DNA of 64,000 nt from Loktanella sp. IMCC34160 (GTDB lineage Bacteria; Pseudomonadota; Alphaproteobacteria; Rhodobacterales; Rhodobacteraceae), in NCBI RefSeq assembly GCF_004145845.1, contig NZ_SELP01000004.1:248001-312000 (forward strand), written 5' to 3'. Position numbers and translations under genes: made by a program. The notes under the pieces were generated by a model. It saw nothing but the letters and a program-made list of their open reading frames with translations. It ran no database searches and had not been told where the DNA came from. Shown in pieces: positions 10,468-18,846 of this stretch. Each line of letters begins with the position of its first letter. Position 1 is the stretch's first letter.

Positions 10468-11477
10468 CAAAGACGCGCGAGGCCGCAAAGGGGCCGGTCC
10501 TGATCGAAATGGAGGAGGGTGCGCCCGCGCCGAAGGTGGAAGAAGCCGCGCCGGTGCCCGATCTGACCGATGTGCCGCAGGGGGTTGCGATGCAACAGGT
10601 TGCCGCCCTTGCCGGGCGCAGGCCGTCGCGGCTGGTCCGGTGGTTCTGGGGCAGCCTTCTGTCGCTTTTGACATTCGCCGCCTCGCTGGCCGCCTATGAC
10701 TATGTCACCGGGTTGATCGCGCGGTCGCCGATCCTTGGCGGGATCGCGACGGTGCTTCTGGTCGTGGTGCTGGCGATCCTTGCGCTGGTCGCCCTGCGCG
10801 AACTGGCGGCCTTTGGGCGGTTGCGCCGAGTGGACCGCATTCAAAAGGCCGCCGATGCGGCGCTTGCCAGCGGCCAGCTTGCCGCGGCGCGTGGGGTGGT
10901 GGGTGATCTGACCCGCCTTTACGACCGGCGGCCCGACACAGACTGGGGCCGCGCCCGACTGGCAGAGCGGCAGGGGGATGTTCTGGATGCCGACGGGCTT
11001 TTGCGGCTGGCGGAAGATACGGTTCTGGAGCCACTTGATGCCCGCGCAAGGGCCGAGGTGGAGGCCGCCGCCCGTCAGGTCGCCACGGTCACGGCCATTG
11101 TGCCACTGGCGTTGGCCGACCTGTTCGCGGCGCTGACGGCGAACCTGCGCATGATCCGCCGGATCGCCGAGATCTACGGCGGTCGGTCCGGCACCTTGGG
11201 CAGCTGGAGACTGACCCGCGCGGTCTTTGCCCATCTTGTGGCGACCGGGGCTGTGGCCGTGGGCGACGACCTGATCGGGTCGGTCGCCGGGGGCGGGGTA
11301 TTGTCCAAGGTCTCGCGCCGCTTTGGCGAGGGGGTGATCAACGGCGCCCTGACCGCCCGCGTCGGCGTTGCCGCGATGGAGGTCTGCCGTCCGCTGCCGT
11401 TTTCAGCGGGCAAGCGCCCCTCGGTCAGCGGGGTGGTGAAGCGGGCGTTGACTGGGTTGTTCGGGCGGTCGGGCTGA
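10464..11477 (+). CDS. ycjF: YcjF family inner-membrane protein (TIGR01620)
   Basis: A 337-residue inner-membrane protein that accompanies YcjX in many proteobacteria. The first 50 residues are charged and cytoplasmic. Two hydrophobic segments follow, near residues 55-80 (WFWGSLLSLLTFAASLAAYDYV) and 85-115. The C-terminal half is a soluble domain containing ATVTAIVPLALADLFAALT and NLRMIRRIAEIYGGRSG, both typical of TIGR01620 members. The ATG overlaps the ycjX stop in ATGA. Its 3' end runs 53 bases into the convergent monooxygenase gene. Function is inferred only from the stress-linked partner. Confidence 0.8.
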   Translation: MTKTREAAKGPVLIEMEEGAPAPKVEEAAPVPDLTDVPQGVAMQQVAALAGRRPSRLVRWFWGSLLSLLTFAASLAAYDYVTGLIARSPILGGIATVLLVVVLAILALVALRELAAFGRLRRVDRIQKAADAALASGQLAAARGVVGDLTRLYDRRPDTDWGRARLAERQGDVLDADGLLRLAEDTVLEPLDARARAEVEAAARQVATVTAIVPLALADLFAALTANLRMIRRIAEIYGGRSGTLGSWRLTRAVFAHLVATGAVAVGDDLIGSVAGGGVLSKVSRRFGEGVINGALTARVGVAAMEVCRPLPFSAGKRPSVSGVVKRALTGLFGRSG

Positions 11478-12657
11478 CCGGGCCAAGGCTTCCCAGCGCG
11501 GGCAGCATCGTGCCCCGCACCAGCGCCGACAGAACCGGCGGGATCGGCCAGACGCGCGACAGCGGCGCCAACAGGTGATCGCGCAGCACGGGCAGGCTGC
11601 GACTGTCAGATTGGTATTGCGGGGTGAAGGCCGCGCTCATCCCCTGATAGGTGGCCACATGCCAGCGCCGCCCCCGTCCATAGGCCCGCAGCGCGTCGGG
11701 AAGGCAATGGCGGTGCCGCTCCAGCGCCCGCGCAAGGGCCAGCGCGTCCAAGAGCGCCATATTCGCCCCCTGCCCAAGCTGCGGCGAGGTGCGGTGCGCC
11801 GCGTCGCCGATATGGGCGATCCCGTCAGCAAAGGGTTGTCGCAGGGTGCCATGGGAATAGCGGGCCATGGTCATCTGGGCCGGGTCGGTGATCTGGCCAA
11901 GGAAGGGCGCGACCTCGGGCCAAAGCCCGATCGCCTCGGCCTTCCAGCTGTCGATCCCGCCGACCAGCCAATCGGCATGGCCACCCGCGGGCAGCGACCA
12001 GAAGACGGCGGCCTTTCGCGTTGTGTCCCCCGGCAGCAAGCCAATCGGCAGAACCCCGATCATCCGGCTGGCGCGGCGGTAGCATTGCCGCAATTCGTCG
12101 CTTGGCAGGTTGGTCGCGGGCCAGTCCACGACGCCCCAAATCGCGCCGTAGGGCAGGGGGCGCGACCGCAGCGGGGATAGGGCCGACCCAGCACCGGTTG
12201 CATCGACGATCAGGTCGAACGGGCCGTGTCGGCGACCCGAGGTGTCCAGCAAGCTCTTTTCATCTCGTCCGGCGATCCGCACCCCGGTCACAAGGGTCAG
12301 GGGCCGCGCCATCGCGGCATCGAACAGGGCCTTAAACAGCGCGGCCCGGTGAATGGCCAACCCGTGCCAGCCCTTGCCCGACCGGTCATAAGACACATCC
12401 AGAACAATGCGCCCGGCCTCGCCTTCATGTCCCAGCATCCGGTGCACGGCGCGGCCCCAGCCGCGCGCGGCGGGTCCGGCCCCGACGATGTCCAGCACCG
12501 CCTGACCGACAGGCTGGATCACAAGACCCGATCCGACGGGCGCGGGGGTATCGAACTGGTCCAGCAGGGTGACGCGATGGCCAAGGTCGGACAGAAGTGC
12601 GGCAGCGGCCAGTCCGCCAATCCCCCCGCCCGCAATGCCAATGGATAACCTGTTCAA
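11425..12657 (-). CDS. FAD-dependent monooxygenase (salicylate hydroxylase-like family)
   Basis: A 410-residue class A flavoprotein monooxygenase. The FAD-binding GxGxxG element is GGGIGG at residues 10-15 within MNRLSIGIAGGGIGGLAAAA. The second FAD motif is GDAAHRTSPQLGQGAN in the last third, where the aspartate contacts the flavin ribityl chain. Enzymes of this group hydroxylate aromatic or related substrates with NAD(P)H and oxygen; the substrate cannot be read here. It follows a truncated haemoglobin gene by 54 bases on the same strand, so the two may form an operon. The C-terminal about 17 residues overlap the end of ycjF on the other strand. Confidence 0.85.
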   Translation of the reverse strand: MNRLSIGIAGGGIGGLAAAALLSDLGHRVTLLDQFDTPAPVGSGLVIQPVGQAVLDIVGAGPAARGWGRAVHRMLGHEGEAGRIVLDVSYDRSGKGWHGLAIHRAALFKALFDAAMARPLTLVTGVRIAGRDEKSLLDTSGRRHGPFDLIVDATGAGSALSPLRSRPLPYGAIWGVVDWPATNLPSDELRQCYRRASRMIGVLPIGLLPGDTTRKAAVFWSLPAGGHADWLVGGIDSWKAEAIGLWPEVAPFLGQITDPAQMTMARYSHGTLRQPFADGIAHIGDAAHRTSPQLGQGANMALLDALALARALERHRHCLPDALRAYGRGRRWHVATYQGMSAAFTPQYQSDSRSLPVLRDHLLAPLSRVWPIPPVLSALVRGTMLPALGSLGPVSPTARTTQSTPASPPR

Positions 12658-12711
12658 TCGCTCACCCCTTTTCGTGCAACCCTAGCGGGCGGCTTGGTTC
12701 ACGCAAAGGCA

Positions 12712-13116
12712 CTATTTCAGGCGCGGCACGGCGCCCGGCAGATCGGCCTCCAGCCCCAGTCGCAACCCGCGCCCGATCCGGTGGGCAAGGGCCGACCATG
12801 CGGCGGCGGTGTCTTCGGGCAGTTCCAGCCGAAGCACGCTGTCGAACAGGCCAAGCCAGACATCGAACATCGGCGGGCGGACGTTTCCGGCGGCCCGGTG
12901 CACCTGCATCGGGTTGCCGTCATAGGACCGTTCGAACAGGATCGCGTTGCGCCAGAACCGGGCGATCTTGGCCTCATGCGTGGGCCAGTCGGTGACATGG
13001 GCGGCAAAGACGGGGCCAAGGCCCGGATGGCGGCGGACGCTGTCATAGAACGTGGCGACGACCTGGTTGATCTGGTCGGGCGTCACATCGAACCTCGGGG
13101 GGAGTGTTGCGGTCAT
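12712..13116 (-). CDS. Group III truncated haemoglobin
   Basis: A 134-residue protein of the group III (P) truncated globin family. Family landmarks are the YDSVRRHPGLGPVFAAHV segment, the proximal helix HEAKIARFWRNAILFERSY, and the region NPMQVHR that follows. Such globins bind haem and have been linked to oxygen, nitric oxide or sulfide chemistry. The start is the ATG giving MTATLPPRF: it has a good ribosome-binding site (AAAGGA) and removes a 71-residue low-complexity extension that the longer frame would carry. It is divergent from the ileS leader and its promoter, and is followed on the same strand by a flavin monooxygenase. Confidence 0.9.
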   Translation of the reverse strand: MTATLPPRFDVTPDQINQVVATFYDSVRRHPGLGPVFAAHVTDWPTHEAKIARFWRNAILFERSYDGNPMQVHRAAGNVRPPMFDVWLGLFDSVLRLELPEDTAAAWSALAHRIGRGLRLGLEADLPGAVPRLK

Positions 13117-13194
13117 CACAGGTCCTTTCGCGGGGCAGGCTCTGCCTCTTTTCCGGGCGCGGCAACACGACAGGCTGACGCAGGCCCGCGCCCC

Positions 13195-13223
13195 TTGTCC
13201 CCTTGGCCCGCCGCGCCTATAAG
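13195..13223 (+). promoter_or_regulatory. Promoter of the ileS leader and ileS
   Basis: TTGTCC (13195-13200) and TATAAG (13218-13223) are separated by exactly 17 bases, a good sigma-70 type promoter. The expected start of transcription, about seven bases after the -10 box, falls on the ATG at 13231 of the leader ORF. The mRNA would therefore have no 5' untranslated region before the leader peptide. Confidence 0.65.
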
Positions 13224-13230
13224 CCTGCCC

Positions 13231-13281
13231 ATGATGCAACGGACCCCGATCATCATTCGAATTATTCACCCGGCGCTCTGA
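13231..13281 (+). CDS. Isoleucine-rich leader peptide upstream of ileS
   Basis: A 16-codon ORF encoding MMQRTPIIIRIIHPAL, with five isoleucine codons within seven positions (ATC ATC ATT CGA ATT ATT), ending 85 bases before the ileS start. It is too short for routine gene calling. A promoter with perfect spacing puts the transcription start on its first ATG, so it would be translated as a leaderless message, as reported for the trpL leader of Sinorhizobium. A strong hairpin begins inside its last codons. A run of the cognate amino acid before an aminoacyl-tRNA synthetase gene is the hallmark of attenuation by ribosome stalling, known for pheST in enterobacteria. That it is translated is inference. 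Confidence 0.65.
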   Translation: MMQRTPIIIRIIHPAL

Positions 13282-13358
13282 CAGCCAGAGACGCCGGGCA
13301 AAGGTGTCTGAGACCTCGCACCGCCCCAACCAGACCCTTTCCGATCAAGGACAAAGGA
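13269..13358 (+). promoter_or_regulatory. Structured ileS leader with alternative pairings (putative attenuator)
   Basis: Three pairings are visible. (1) CCCGGCGCTCTG (13269-13280) with CAGAG-A-CGCCGGG (13286-13298), 12 base pairs with one bulged A; its 5' arm contains the end of the leader ORF. (2) AAAGG-T-GTCTG (13300-13310) with CAGACCCTTT (13331-13340), ten pairs and one bulge. (3) CCTTT (13336-13340) with the ileS ribosome-binding site AAAGG (13353-13357). Pairings 2 and 3 exclude each other, so formation of 2 frees the ribosome-binding site. No T run follows the first hairpin, so control of translation or Rho-dependent termination fits better than an intrinsic terminator. Confidence 0.5.
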
Positions 13359-13366
13359 CGCCACCC

Positions 13367-16300
13367 ATGTGCGCCGATACCCCCGACTACAAAGACACGC
13401 TGAACCTTCCGAAAACCGATTTCCCGATGCGCGCGGGCCTGCCGAACCGCGAACCCGGCTGGCTGGAGCGCTGGGCGCAGATCGGCATCTATGAAAAGCT
13501 GCGCGAGAAGGCCAAGGACGGGTCGCGCAAGCCCTTCACCCTGCACGACGGCCCCCCCTATGCCAACGGGCATCTGCACATCGGGCACGCGCTGAACAAG
13601 ATCCTCAAAGACATGGTCGTCCGGTCGCAGCAGATGATGGGCCGCGATGCCCGCTATATCCCCGGCTGGGATTGCCACGGCCTGCCCATCGAATGGAAGA
13701 TCGAGGAACAGTATCGCGCCAAGGGCAAGAACAAGGACGAGGTTCCGGTGATCGACTTCCGGCAGGAATGCCGCAAGTTCGCCGAGGGCTGGATCGACGT
13801 GCAGCGCGAGGAATTCAAACGTCTGGGCGTCACCGGCACGTGGGATCGGCCTTACCTGACGATGGATTTCCACGCCGAGCGCGTCATCGCCGAGGAATTC
13901 ATGAAGTTCCTGATGAACGGCACGCTTTATCAGGGCTCCAAGCCCGTAATGTGGTCGCCGGTCGAAAAGACCGCGCTGGCCGAGGCCGAGATCGAATACC
14001 ACGATCACAAGTCGCACACGATCTGGGTGCCGTTCCGGGTCGCCTCTGCGGCGGACTTCCCGAACACGGGCGCCTGTCTTGATACGGACTTGCTTCAGGC
14101 CCGTGTCGTGATCTGGACCACCACCCCTTGGACCATCCCGTCGAACAAGGCTGTGGCCTATAACCCCTCCATCGCCTACGGGCTGTATCGGGTGGATGGC
14201 ACGCAGGACGAAAGCTGGACCGCGCCGGGCGACCTCTATGTCTTTGCCGACGCGCTGGCCGAGGATGCGCTGACGAAATCGCGCGTCACCGAGTTTACCC
14301 GCGTCCGCGATGTGACCGCCGACGAGCTGGGCGCACTGACGCTGGCCCACCCCTTCCGAGGGATGGAGGGCGCGAACGGCTTTTGGGACTACGATGTTCC
14401 GATGATCGACGGCGACCATGTCACCGACGACGCGGGCACCGGCTTTGTCCACACGGCCCCCAGCCACGGTGCCGACGACTATGACTGCTTCGTCAAGCGG
14501 GGCTGGATGGACCGGATGACCCACAACGTCGGCGAGGAATCCGAGTTCCTGCCGCATGTGCCGTTCTTTGCCGGGCTTCAGGTCTTTGATGCCAAGGGCA
14601 AAGAGGGCAAGGCCAACCCCGCCGTCATCGACAAGCTGGTCGAGGCGGGGGGTATCATCGCACGTGGCCGCGTGACCCACAGCTATCCGCATTCCTGGCG
14701 GTCGAAGGCCCCGGTCATCTTCCGCAACACGCCGCAATGGTTCGCCGCGATCGACCGGCCCGTCGGCGATGGGCAGGACGACTATGGCACCACGATCCGG
14801 GAGCGGGCGCTGACCAGCATCGACAAGCTGGTGCAATGGACGCCGCAGACCGGGCGCAACCGCCTCTATTCCATGATCGAGGCGCGGCCCGACTGGGTGC
14901 TGTCGCGGCAGCGGGCCTGGGGCGTGCCGCTGACCTGTTTCACCAAGAAGGGGGCATTGCCCACGGACGCGGAGTTCCTGCTGCGCGATCCGGCGGTGAA
15001 TGCCCGCATCGCCGAGGCGTTCGAGGCCGAAGGCGCCGATTGCTGGTATGCCGACGGGGCGAAGGACAGGTTCCTGTCCGGTATCGTCAACCCCGATGAC
15101 TTTGAACAGGTCTTTGATATCCTTGACGTTTGGTTCGACTCCGGCTCGACCCACGCCTTTGTCCTGCGCGATCGGGAAGACGGGTCTGACGACGGGCTGG
15201 CCGACCTGTATCTGGAAGGGACCGACCAGCACCGGGGCTGGTTCCATTCCTCGATGCTGCAGGCCTGCGGCACCAAGGGGCGCGCGCCCTATCGCGGCGT
15301 GCTGACCCATGGCTTCACGCTCGATGAAAAGGGCATGAAGATGTCCAAGTCGCTGGGCAATACCATCGCGCCGGAACAGGTCGTCAAACAATATGGCGCC
15401 GATATCCTGCGTCTTTGGGTGGCGCAGTCGGACTATACCGCCGACCTGCGGATCGGGCCGGAGATCCTGAAAGGGGTCGCCGACAGCTATCGCCGGTTGC
15501 GCAACACCATGCGTTATATGCTGGGCAGCCTTGCCGACTTCTCCGAAAGCGACCGGATCGACCCGGCGGAGATGCCGGAACTGGAACGCTGGGTGCTGCA
15601 CCGTCTGGCCGAACTGGACCACAAGGTTCGCAGCGGCTACGCCGCCTATGACTTCCAGGGCGTGTTCCAGGCGGTTTTCACTTTTGCGACCGTGGACCTG
15701 TCGGCCTTCTACTTCGACATCCGCAAAGATGCACTTTACTGCGATGGGGACACGCCGCGCCGCCGCGCCGCGCGGACGGTTCTGGACATCCTGTTCCACC
15801 GGCTGACGACCTGGCTCGCCCCGATCCTGACCTTCACCATGGAAGAGGTCTGGCTGGAACGGTTCCCGGGTGACGACAGCTCGGTCCACCTTGTGGATAT
15901 CCCGGACACCCCCGCCGACTGGCTGGACGAACCGCTGGCCGCGAAATGGGCCAAGGTGCGTCGCGCCCGCCGGGTTGTCACCGGCGCGCTCGAGGTGCAG
16001 CGGACCGAAAAGGTCATCGGCGCTTCGCTGGAAGCGGCCCCGGTGGTCCATGTGGACGCGGAAACGGTCGAGGTGCTGAAGACCGTCGCCTTTGACGATC
16101 TCTGCATCACCTCGGCCATTTCGGTCACCACCGACCCGGCCCCCGCCGAAGCCTTCCGCTTGCCGGAAGTCGACGGGATCGGCGTGGTCTTTGAAAAGGC
16201 CGAGGGCGAGAAATGCCAGCGCTGCTGGAAGATCCTGCCCGACGTGGGCCGCCACAGCCACGCGGGCACCTGCGCCCGCTGCGACGAGGCATTGGGCTAG
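13367..16300 (+). CDS. ileS: Isoleucyl-tRNA synthetase
   Basis: A 977-residue class I synthetase that charges tRNA-Ile in the cytoplasm, slightly longer than the 938-residue E. coli enzyme. The HIGH motif is at residues 71-74 (GHLHIGHALNK), the KMSKS loop at about 658-662 (GMKMSKSLGNT), the editing domain lies between, and a C-terminal zinc site begins near residue 950 (CQRCWK, then CARC). The start is the ATG giving MCADTPDYKD, with AAAGGA nine bases upstream; a longer frame from 13304 lacks a good site and would run through the leader structure. Expression is probably set by the isoleucine leader upstream. An ATPase gene follows after only three bases. Confidence 0.97.
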   Translation: MCADTPDYKDTLNLPKTDFPMRAGLPNREPGWLERWAQIGIYEKLREKAKDGSRKPFTLHDGPPYANGHLHIGHALNKILKDMVVRSQQMMGRDARYIPGWDCHGLPIEWKIEEQYRAKGKNKDEVPVIDFRQECRKFAEGWIDVQREEFKRLGVTGTWDRPYLTMDFHAERVIAEEFMKFLMNGTLYQGSKPVMWSPVEKTALAEAEIEYHDHKSHTIWVPFRVASAADFPNTGACLDTDLLQARVVIWTTTPWTIPSNKAVAYNPSIAYGLYRVDGTQDESWTAPGDLYVFADALAEDALTKSRVTEFTRVRDVTADELGALTLAHPFRGMEGANGFWDYDVPMIDGDHVTDDAGTGFVHTAPSHGADDYDCFVKRGWMDRMTHNVGEESEFLPHVPFFAGLQVFDAKGKEGKANPAVIDKLVEAGGIIARGRVTHSYPHSWRSKAPVIFRNTPQWFAAIDRPVGDGQDDYGTTIRERALTSIDKLVQWTPQTGRNRLYSMIEARPDWVLSRQRAWGVPLTCFTKKGALPTDAEFLLRDPAVNARIAEAFEAEGADCWYADGAKDRFLSGIVNPDDFEQVFDILDVWFDSGSTHAFVLRDREDGSDDGLADLYLEGTDQHRGWFHSSMLQACGTKGRAPYRGVLTHGFTLDEKGMKMSKSLGNTIAPEQVVKQYGADILRLWVAQSDYTADLRIGPEILKGVADSYRRLRNTMRYMLGSLADFSESDRIDPAEMPELERWVLHRLAELDHKVRSGYAAYDFQGVFQAVFTFATVDLSAFYFDIRKDALYCDGDTPRRRAARTVLDILFHRLTTWLAPILTFTMEEVWLERFPGDDSSVHLVDIPDTPADWLDEPLAAKWAKVRRARRVVTGALEVQRTEKVIGASLEAAPVVHVDAETVEVLKTVAFDDLCITSAISVTTDPAPAEAFRLPEVDGIGVVFEKAEGEKCQRCWKILPDVGRHSHAGTCARCDEALG

Positions 16301-16303
16301 GTC

Positions 16304-17050
16304 ATGGTGCGCGGGCGACGCGAAACGCGCTTGCCCGCGCCTTTCTTGCGATCAATCCGGCTGCGGGAGCCTGAGGTGCCGCTGCCGGAGCGATATCCGT
16401 TCACGCTCCCTTGGCTTGATCCCGACTTCGAACTCCTTTTCGAACAACCGGTTACGATCATTGTGGGTGAAAACGGATCTGGAAAGTCAACCGTGCTTGA
16501 AGCCATTGCCGCGCTGTCCGGGTTTGGGGCATCAGGCGGAGGGGCATGGAAAGGCAACGATCTGTCGGAAGACGCCGAAGACGCCGAAGCACTGGCCGCG
16601 CATCTTCGCGCTGGGTGGCTGCCAAAGGTAGGCCGGGGATGGTTTCTCAAGGCGCAGGGTTTTGCTGCTGTCGGTAGTTTGACAGCGAAGAACTACCTTG
16701 GGTTTTCACATGGTGAAGGGTTCGTCGAGATGATCCTTGACCGGATGAGCGAACAGGGCGTTTTCCTTTTTGATGAGCCCGAGGCAGCTTTGTCTCCGCG
16801 CAAACAGGCCGAGCTTCTGCGTTTCCTGAGCGAAATCCAGTCGGAAGCAACCTCGCAGGTAATCCTGGCAACGCATTCTCCCATTCTGATGGCAGTGCCA
16901 GAAGCCGATATCATCCAGATCTCTCATCGGGGTCTGCAGCGGATACACTTCCGCGACACAGATCATTTTCGGCTCTGGTCGGCATTCACCGCTGACCCCG
17001 ATGATTTCGTCGCCGCCGCGATCGAAGGTCGTATCGGCGATCTGGCTTGA
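16304..17050 (+). CDS. Stand-alone AAA/ABC-type ATPase (COG3910-like)
   Basis: A 248-residue ABC-fold ATPase without transmembrane segments. Walker A is GENGSGKST (55-63), the signature-like FSHGEGF lies at 134-140, Walker B with catalytic glutamate is VFLFDEPEAALS (about 153-164), and the switch histidine is in ATHSP (189-193). Proteins of this compact type are annotated as predicted ATPases of unknown function. The ATG begins three bases after the ileS stop, so it can ride on the ileS transcript and its leader control. Its codon use is visibly less GC-rich than that of ileS, suggesting a later arrival. No partner gene such as a toxin or nuclease is next to it. Confidence 0.8.
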   Translation: MVRGRRETRLPAPFLRSIRLREPEVPLPERYPFTLPWLDPDFELLFEQPVTIIVGENGSGKSTVLEAIAALSGFGASGGGAWKGNDLSEDAEDAEALAAHLRAGWLPKVGRGWFLKAQGFAAVGSLTAKNYLGFSHGEGFVEMILDRMSEQGVFLFDEPEAALSPRKQAELLRFLSEIQSEATSQVILATHSPILMAVPEADIIQISHRGLQRIHFRDTDHFRLWSAFTADPDDFVAAAIEGRIGDLA

Positions 17051-17267
17051 TCCGAACCGGTGCGGCGAAAGAACGCCAAACCCGAACGTTGAAAGTTGCG
17101 CCACGTGACGGTCTTCTGACTGCCGGAGAAAACGGTCCGGGCGGGTTTTCGGGTGGCGGCGGAATCGAGGCCAAGGTTGCCCTTTTGCAACTTGAAGGCG
17201 CGGCGGGCCTGTTGATCTGACCGGAATTGCCCCCTATCGCTTGTCCATTCCTGATCTGGACCCCGTG

Positions 17268-18104
17268 ATGACCCCGACCGTATTCTTTGCCGTTCTGGCC
17301 GCCGCCCTGCTGCATGCAAGCTGGAACGCGGTAATCAAATTCGGCGCGTCGAAGATTTCGGGCGTGCTTGTCATGACGGTGATACAGGGCAGTGCCGGGC
17401 TGATCATCGCGCTGACGCGGCCCTTTCCGGGGTCCGAGGTCTGGCCGTGGTTGTTGGCCTCGGGCGTGCTGCACGCGGCTTACAAGCTGTTCCTTGGTTT
17501 TGCCTATGAACAGGGCGACCTGAGCCGGGTTTACCCCATCGCCCGCGGTGCGGCCCCGATGATGGTTCTTCTGGTCTCGGCGACCTGGGGTATCGACGCG
17601 CTGACGGGCGCGGAACTTCTCGGGATTCTCATCCTTGGCGGCGGGATTGCCTTGATGGCGCGCGGGGTGTTCACCTCGGGCGAAAGCAGGCGGCTATTGC
17701 CCTTCGCGCTGGCCTCGGCCGTGGCGACGGCGGGCTATTCCCTGATCGACGGGATGGGCGCACGGATCGGGGGCGACCCGGTGGCCTTTGTCGGCTGGAT
17801 GTTCGCGCTGGATATGCTGTTCTTCACGCCAATCAGCATTGCCCTGCGGGGGCCGGGTATCGCGCGGGTCACGGCCCGGGGCTGGATGATCGGCGGGGTG
17901 GCGGCAGCGGGGTCCTACGGGGCCTATGCCATTGCCGTCTGGGCCATGACGCAGGCGCCGATCGCGCTGGTCACGGCGTTGCGCGAAACCTCGATCCTGT
18001 TTGCGATGGTCATTGGGGTCTTGCTGTTCCGGGAACGGCTGAACCTTGGCAAGATTGCCGCCGGGGCCCTGATCCTGATCGGGGTGATCCTGACCCGGAT
18101 CTAG
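17268..18104 (+). CDS. DMT superfamily (EamA) inner-membrane transporter
   Basis: A 278-residue polytopic protein of the drug/metabolite transporter type, with about ten hydrophobic segments and the two-fold EamA repeat. The first repeat begins FFAVLAAALLHASWNAVIKFG and the second near LLPFALASAVATAGYSLIDG. EamA proteins move small metabolites, amino acids or drugs; the substrate cannot be told. The ATG at 17268 is chosen because the protein then starts directly at the first membrane segment; a TTG at 17241 in frame would add nine polar residues and has no better ribosome-binding site. It ends convergently with pcs, the two stops overlapping by four bases. Confidence 0.8.
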   Translation: MTPTVFFAVLAAALLHASWNAVIKFGASKISGVLVMTVIQGSAGLIIALTRPFPGSEVWPWLLASGVLHAAYKLFLGFAYEQGDLSRVYPIARGAAPMMVLLVSATWGIDALTGAELLGILILGGGIALMARGVFTSGESRRLLPFALASAVATAGYSLIDGMGARIGGDPVAFVGWMFALDMLFFTPISIALRGPGIARVTARGWMIGGVAAAGSYGAYAIAVWAMTQAPIALVTALRETSILFAMVIGVLLFRERLNLGKIAAGALILIGVILTRI

Positions 18105-18796
18105 CCTTCCTTGCCGTAGATGACTTGCTGCATCGCGCCCGCGCCCACCAGATATACCGAGGTGATCACAAGCCCCCAATGCGCCCAGCTTTCGGGGTGG
18201 AAATCGACCCAGGCCGCCCAGCCCGCAAAGAAGGTCCAGGCCAGCGCCATCGGCAGGGTAATGGTGCGCCAGCGGGCCGTGCGGGTCGGGTGGACGAATT
18301 TGATCGGCAGGAACATCGCGACGGCCAACAGCGCCACAAGCGCAAGGATGACCCAGAACGACGGGCTAAGCGCGAACAGAACCAGCACCACCTGATTCCA
18401 GCACCCCGGAAAGCCGGAGAAGGAATAATCCTTTGTCTTCATGCGGCTGTCGGCAAAATACATCGCACTTGCAAAGGTGATCACGATGATCGCGAACCAG
18501 CCGGTCCAGCCGGGCAGAAGCCCGGATTTGAACAACGCATAGGCCGGGACGAAGACATAGGTCAGATAGTCGATGATCAGGTCCAGAAGGACGCCATCAA
18601 AGATCGGCGCATTGGTCTTGACGTCATATTTGCGTGCCAGCGGTCCGTCGATCCCGTCGACGAAGAAGGCGACGACCAGCCAAAGGAACATCAGGCTCCA
18701 TTTTTCGTCGACGGCGGCCAGCATTGCCAGCATGGCGAAAACGGCACCTGTCGCGGTAAGCAGGTGAACGGCGAGGGCTTTGTGGGCAAGTGTCAT
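18101..18796 (-). CDS. pcs: Phosphatidylcholine synthase (CDP-alcohol phosphatidyltransferase)
   Basis: A 231-residue membrane enzyme with about eight transmembrane segments. The CDP-alcohol phosphatidyltransferase signature is present as DGIDGPLAR followed by FDGVLLDLIID, which supplies the metal-binding aspartates. The segment YFADSRMKTKDYSFSGFPGCWN is characteristic of bacterial Pcs rather than of PgsA or PssA. The enzyme condenses choline directly with CDP-diacylglycerol to give phosphatidylcholine, a lipid found in many alphaproteobacteria. It stands alone on the minus strand between a transporter and a LacI-type regulator gene. Confidence 0.92.
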   Translation of the reverse strand: MTLAHKALAVHLLTATGAVFAMLAMLAAVDEKWSLMFLWLVVAFFVDGIDGPLARKYDVKTNAPIFDGVLLDLIIDYLTYVFVPAYALFKSGLLPGWTGWFAIIVITFASAMYFADSRMKTKDYSFSGFPGCWNQVVLVLFALSPSFWVILALVALLAVAMFLPIKFVHPTRTARWRTITLPMALAWTFFAGWAAWVDFHPESWAHWGLVITSVYLVGAGAMQQVIYGKEG

Positions 18797-18846
18797 GAAT
18801 CCGTCATGGCGGAAACCGGCCAGCCCCGCAACCGTGTTTCAGCCTG

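Noticed and set aside
13304-13366. A 21-codon N-terminal extension of IleS
   Set aside because: It would start inside the leader structure without a ribosome-binding site, while the ATG at 13367 has one and fits family members.
13231-13366. A T-box riboswitch for ileS
   Set aside because: No T-box sequence, no specifier loop and no antiterminator bulge were seen; the Ile-codon ORF explains the region better.
13262-16261. A 999-codon open frame on the minus strand opposite ileS
   Set aside because: It is an exact shadow of ileS codons in GC-rich DNA; the translation is low-complexity His/Gly/Arg-rich and shows no domain.
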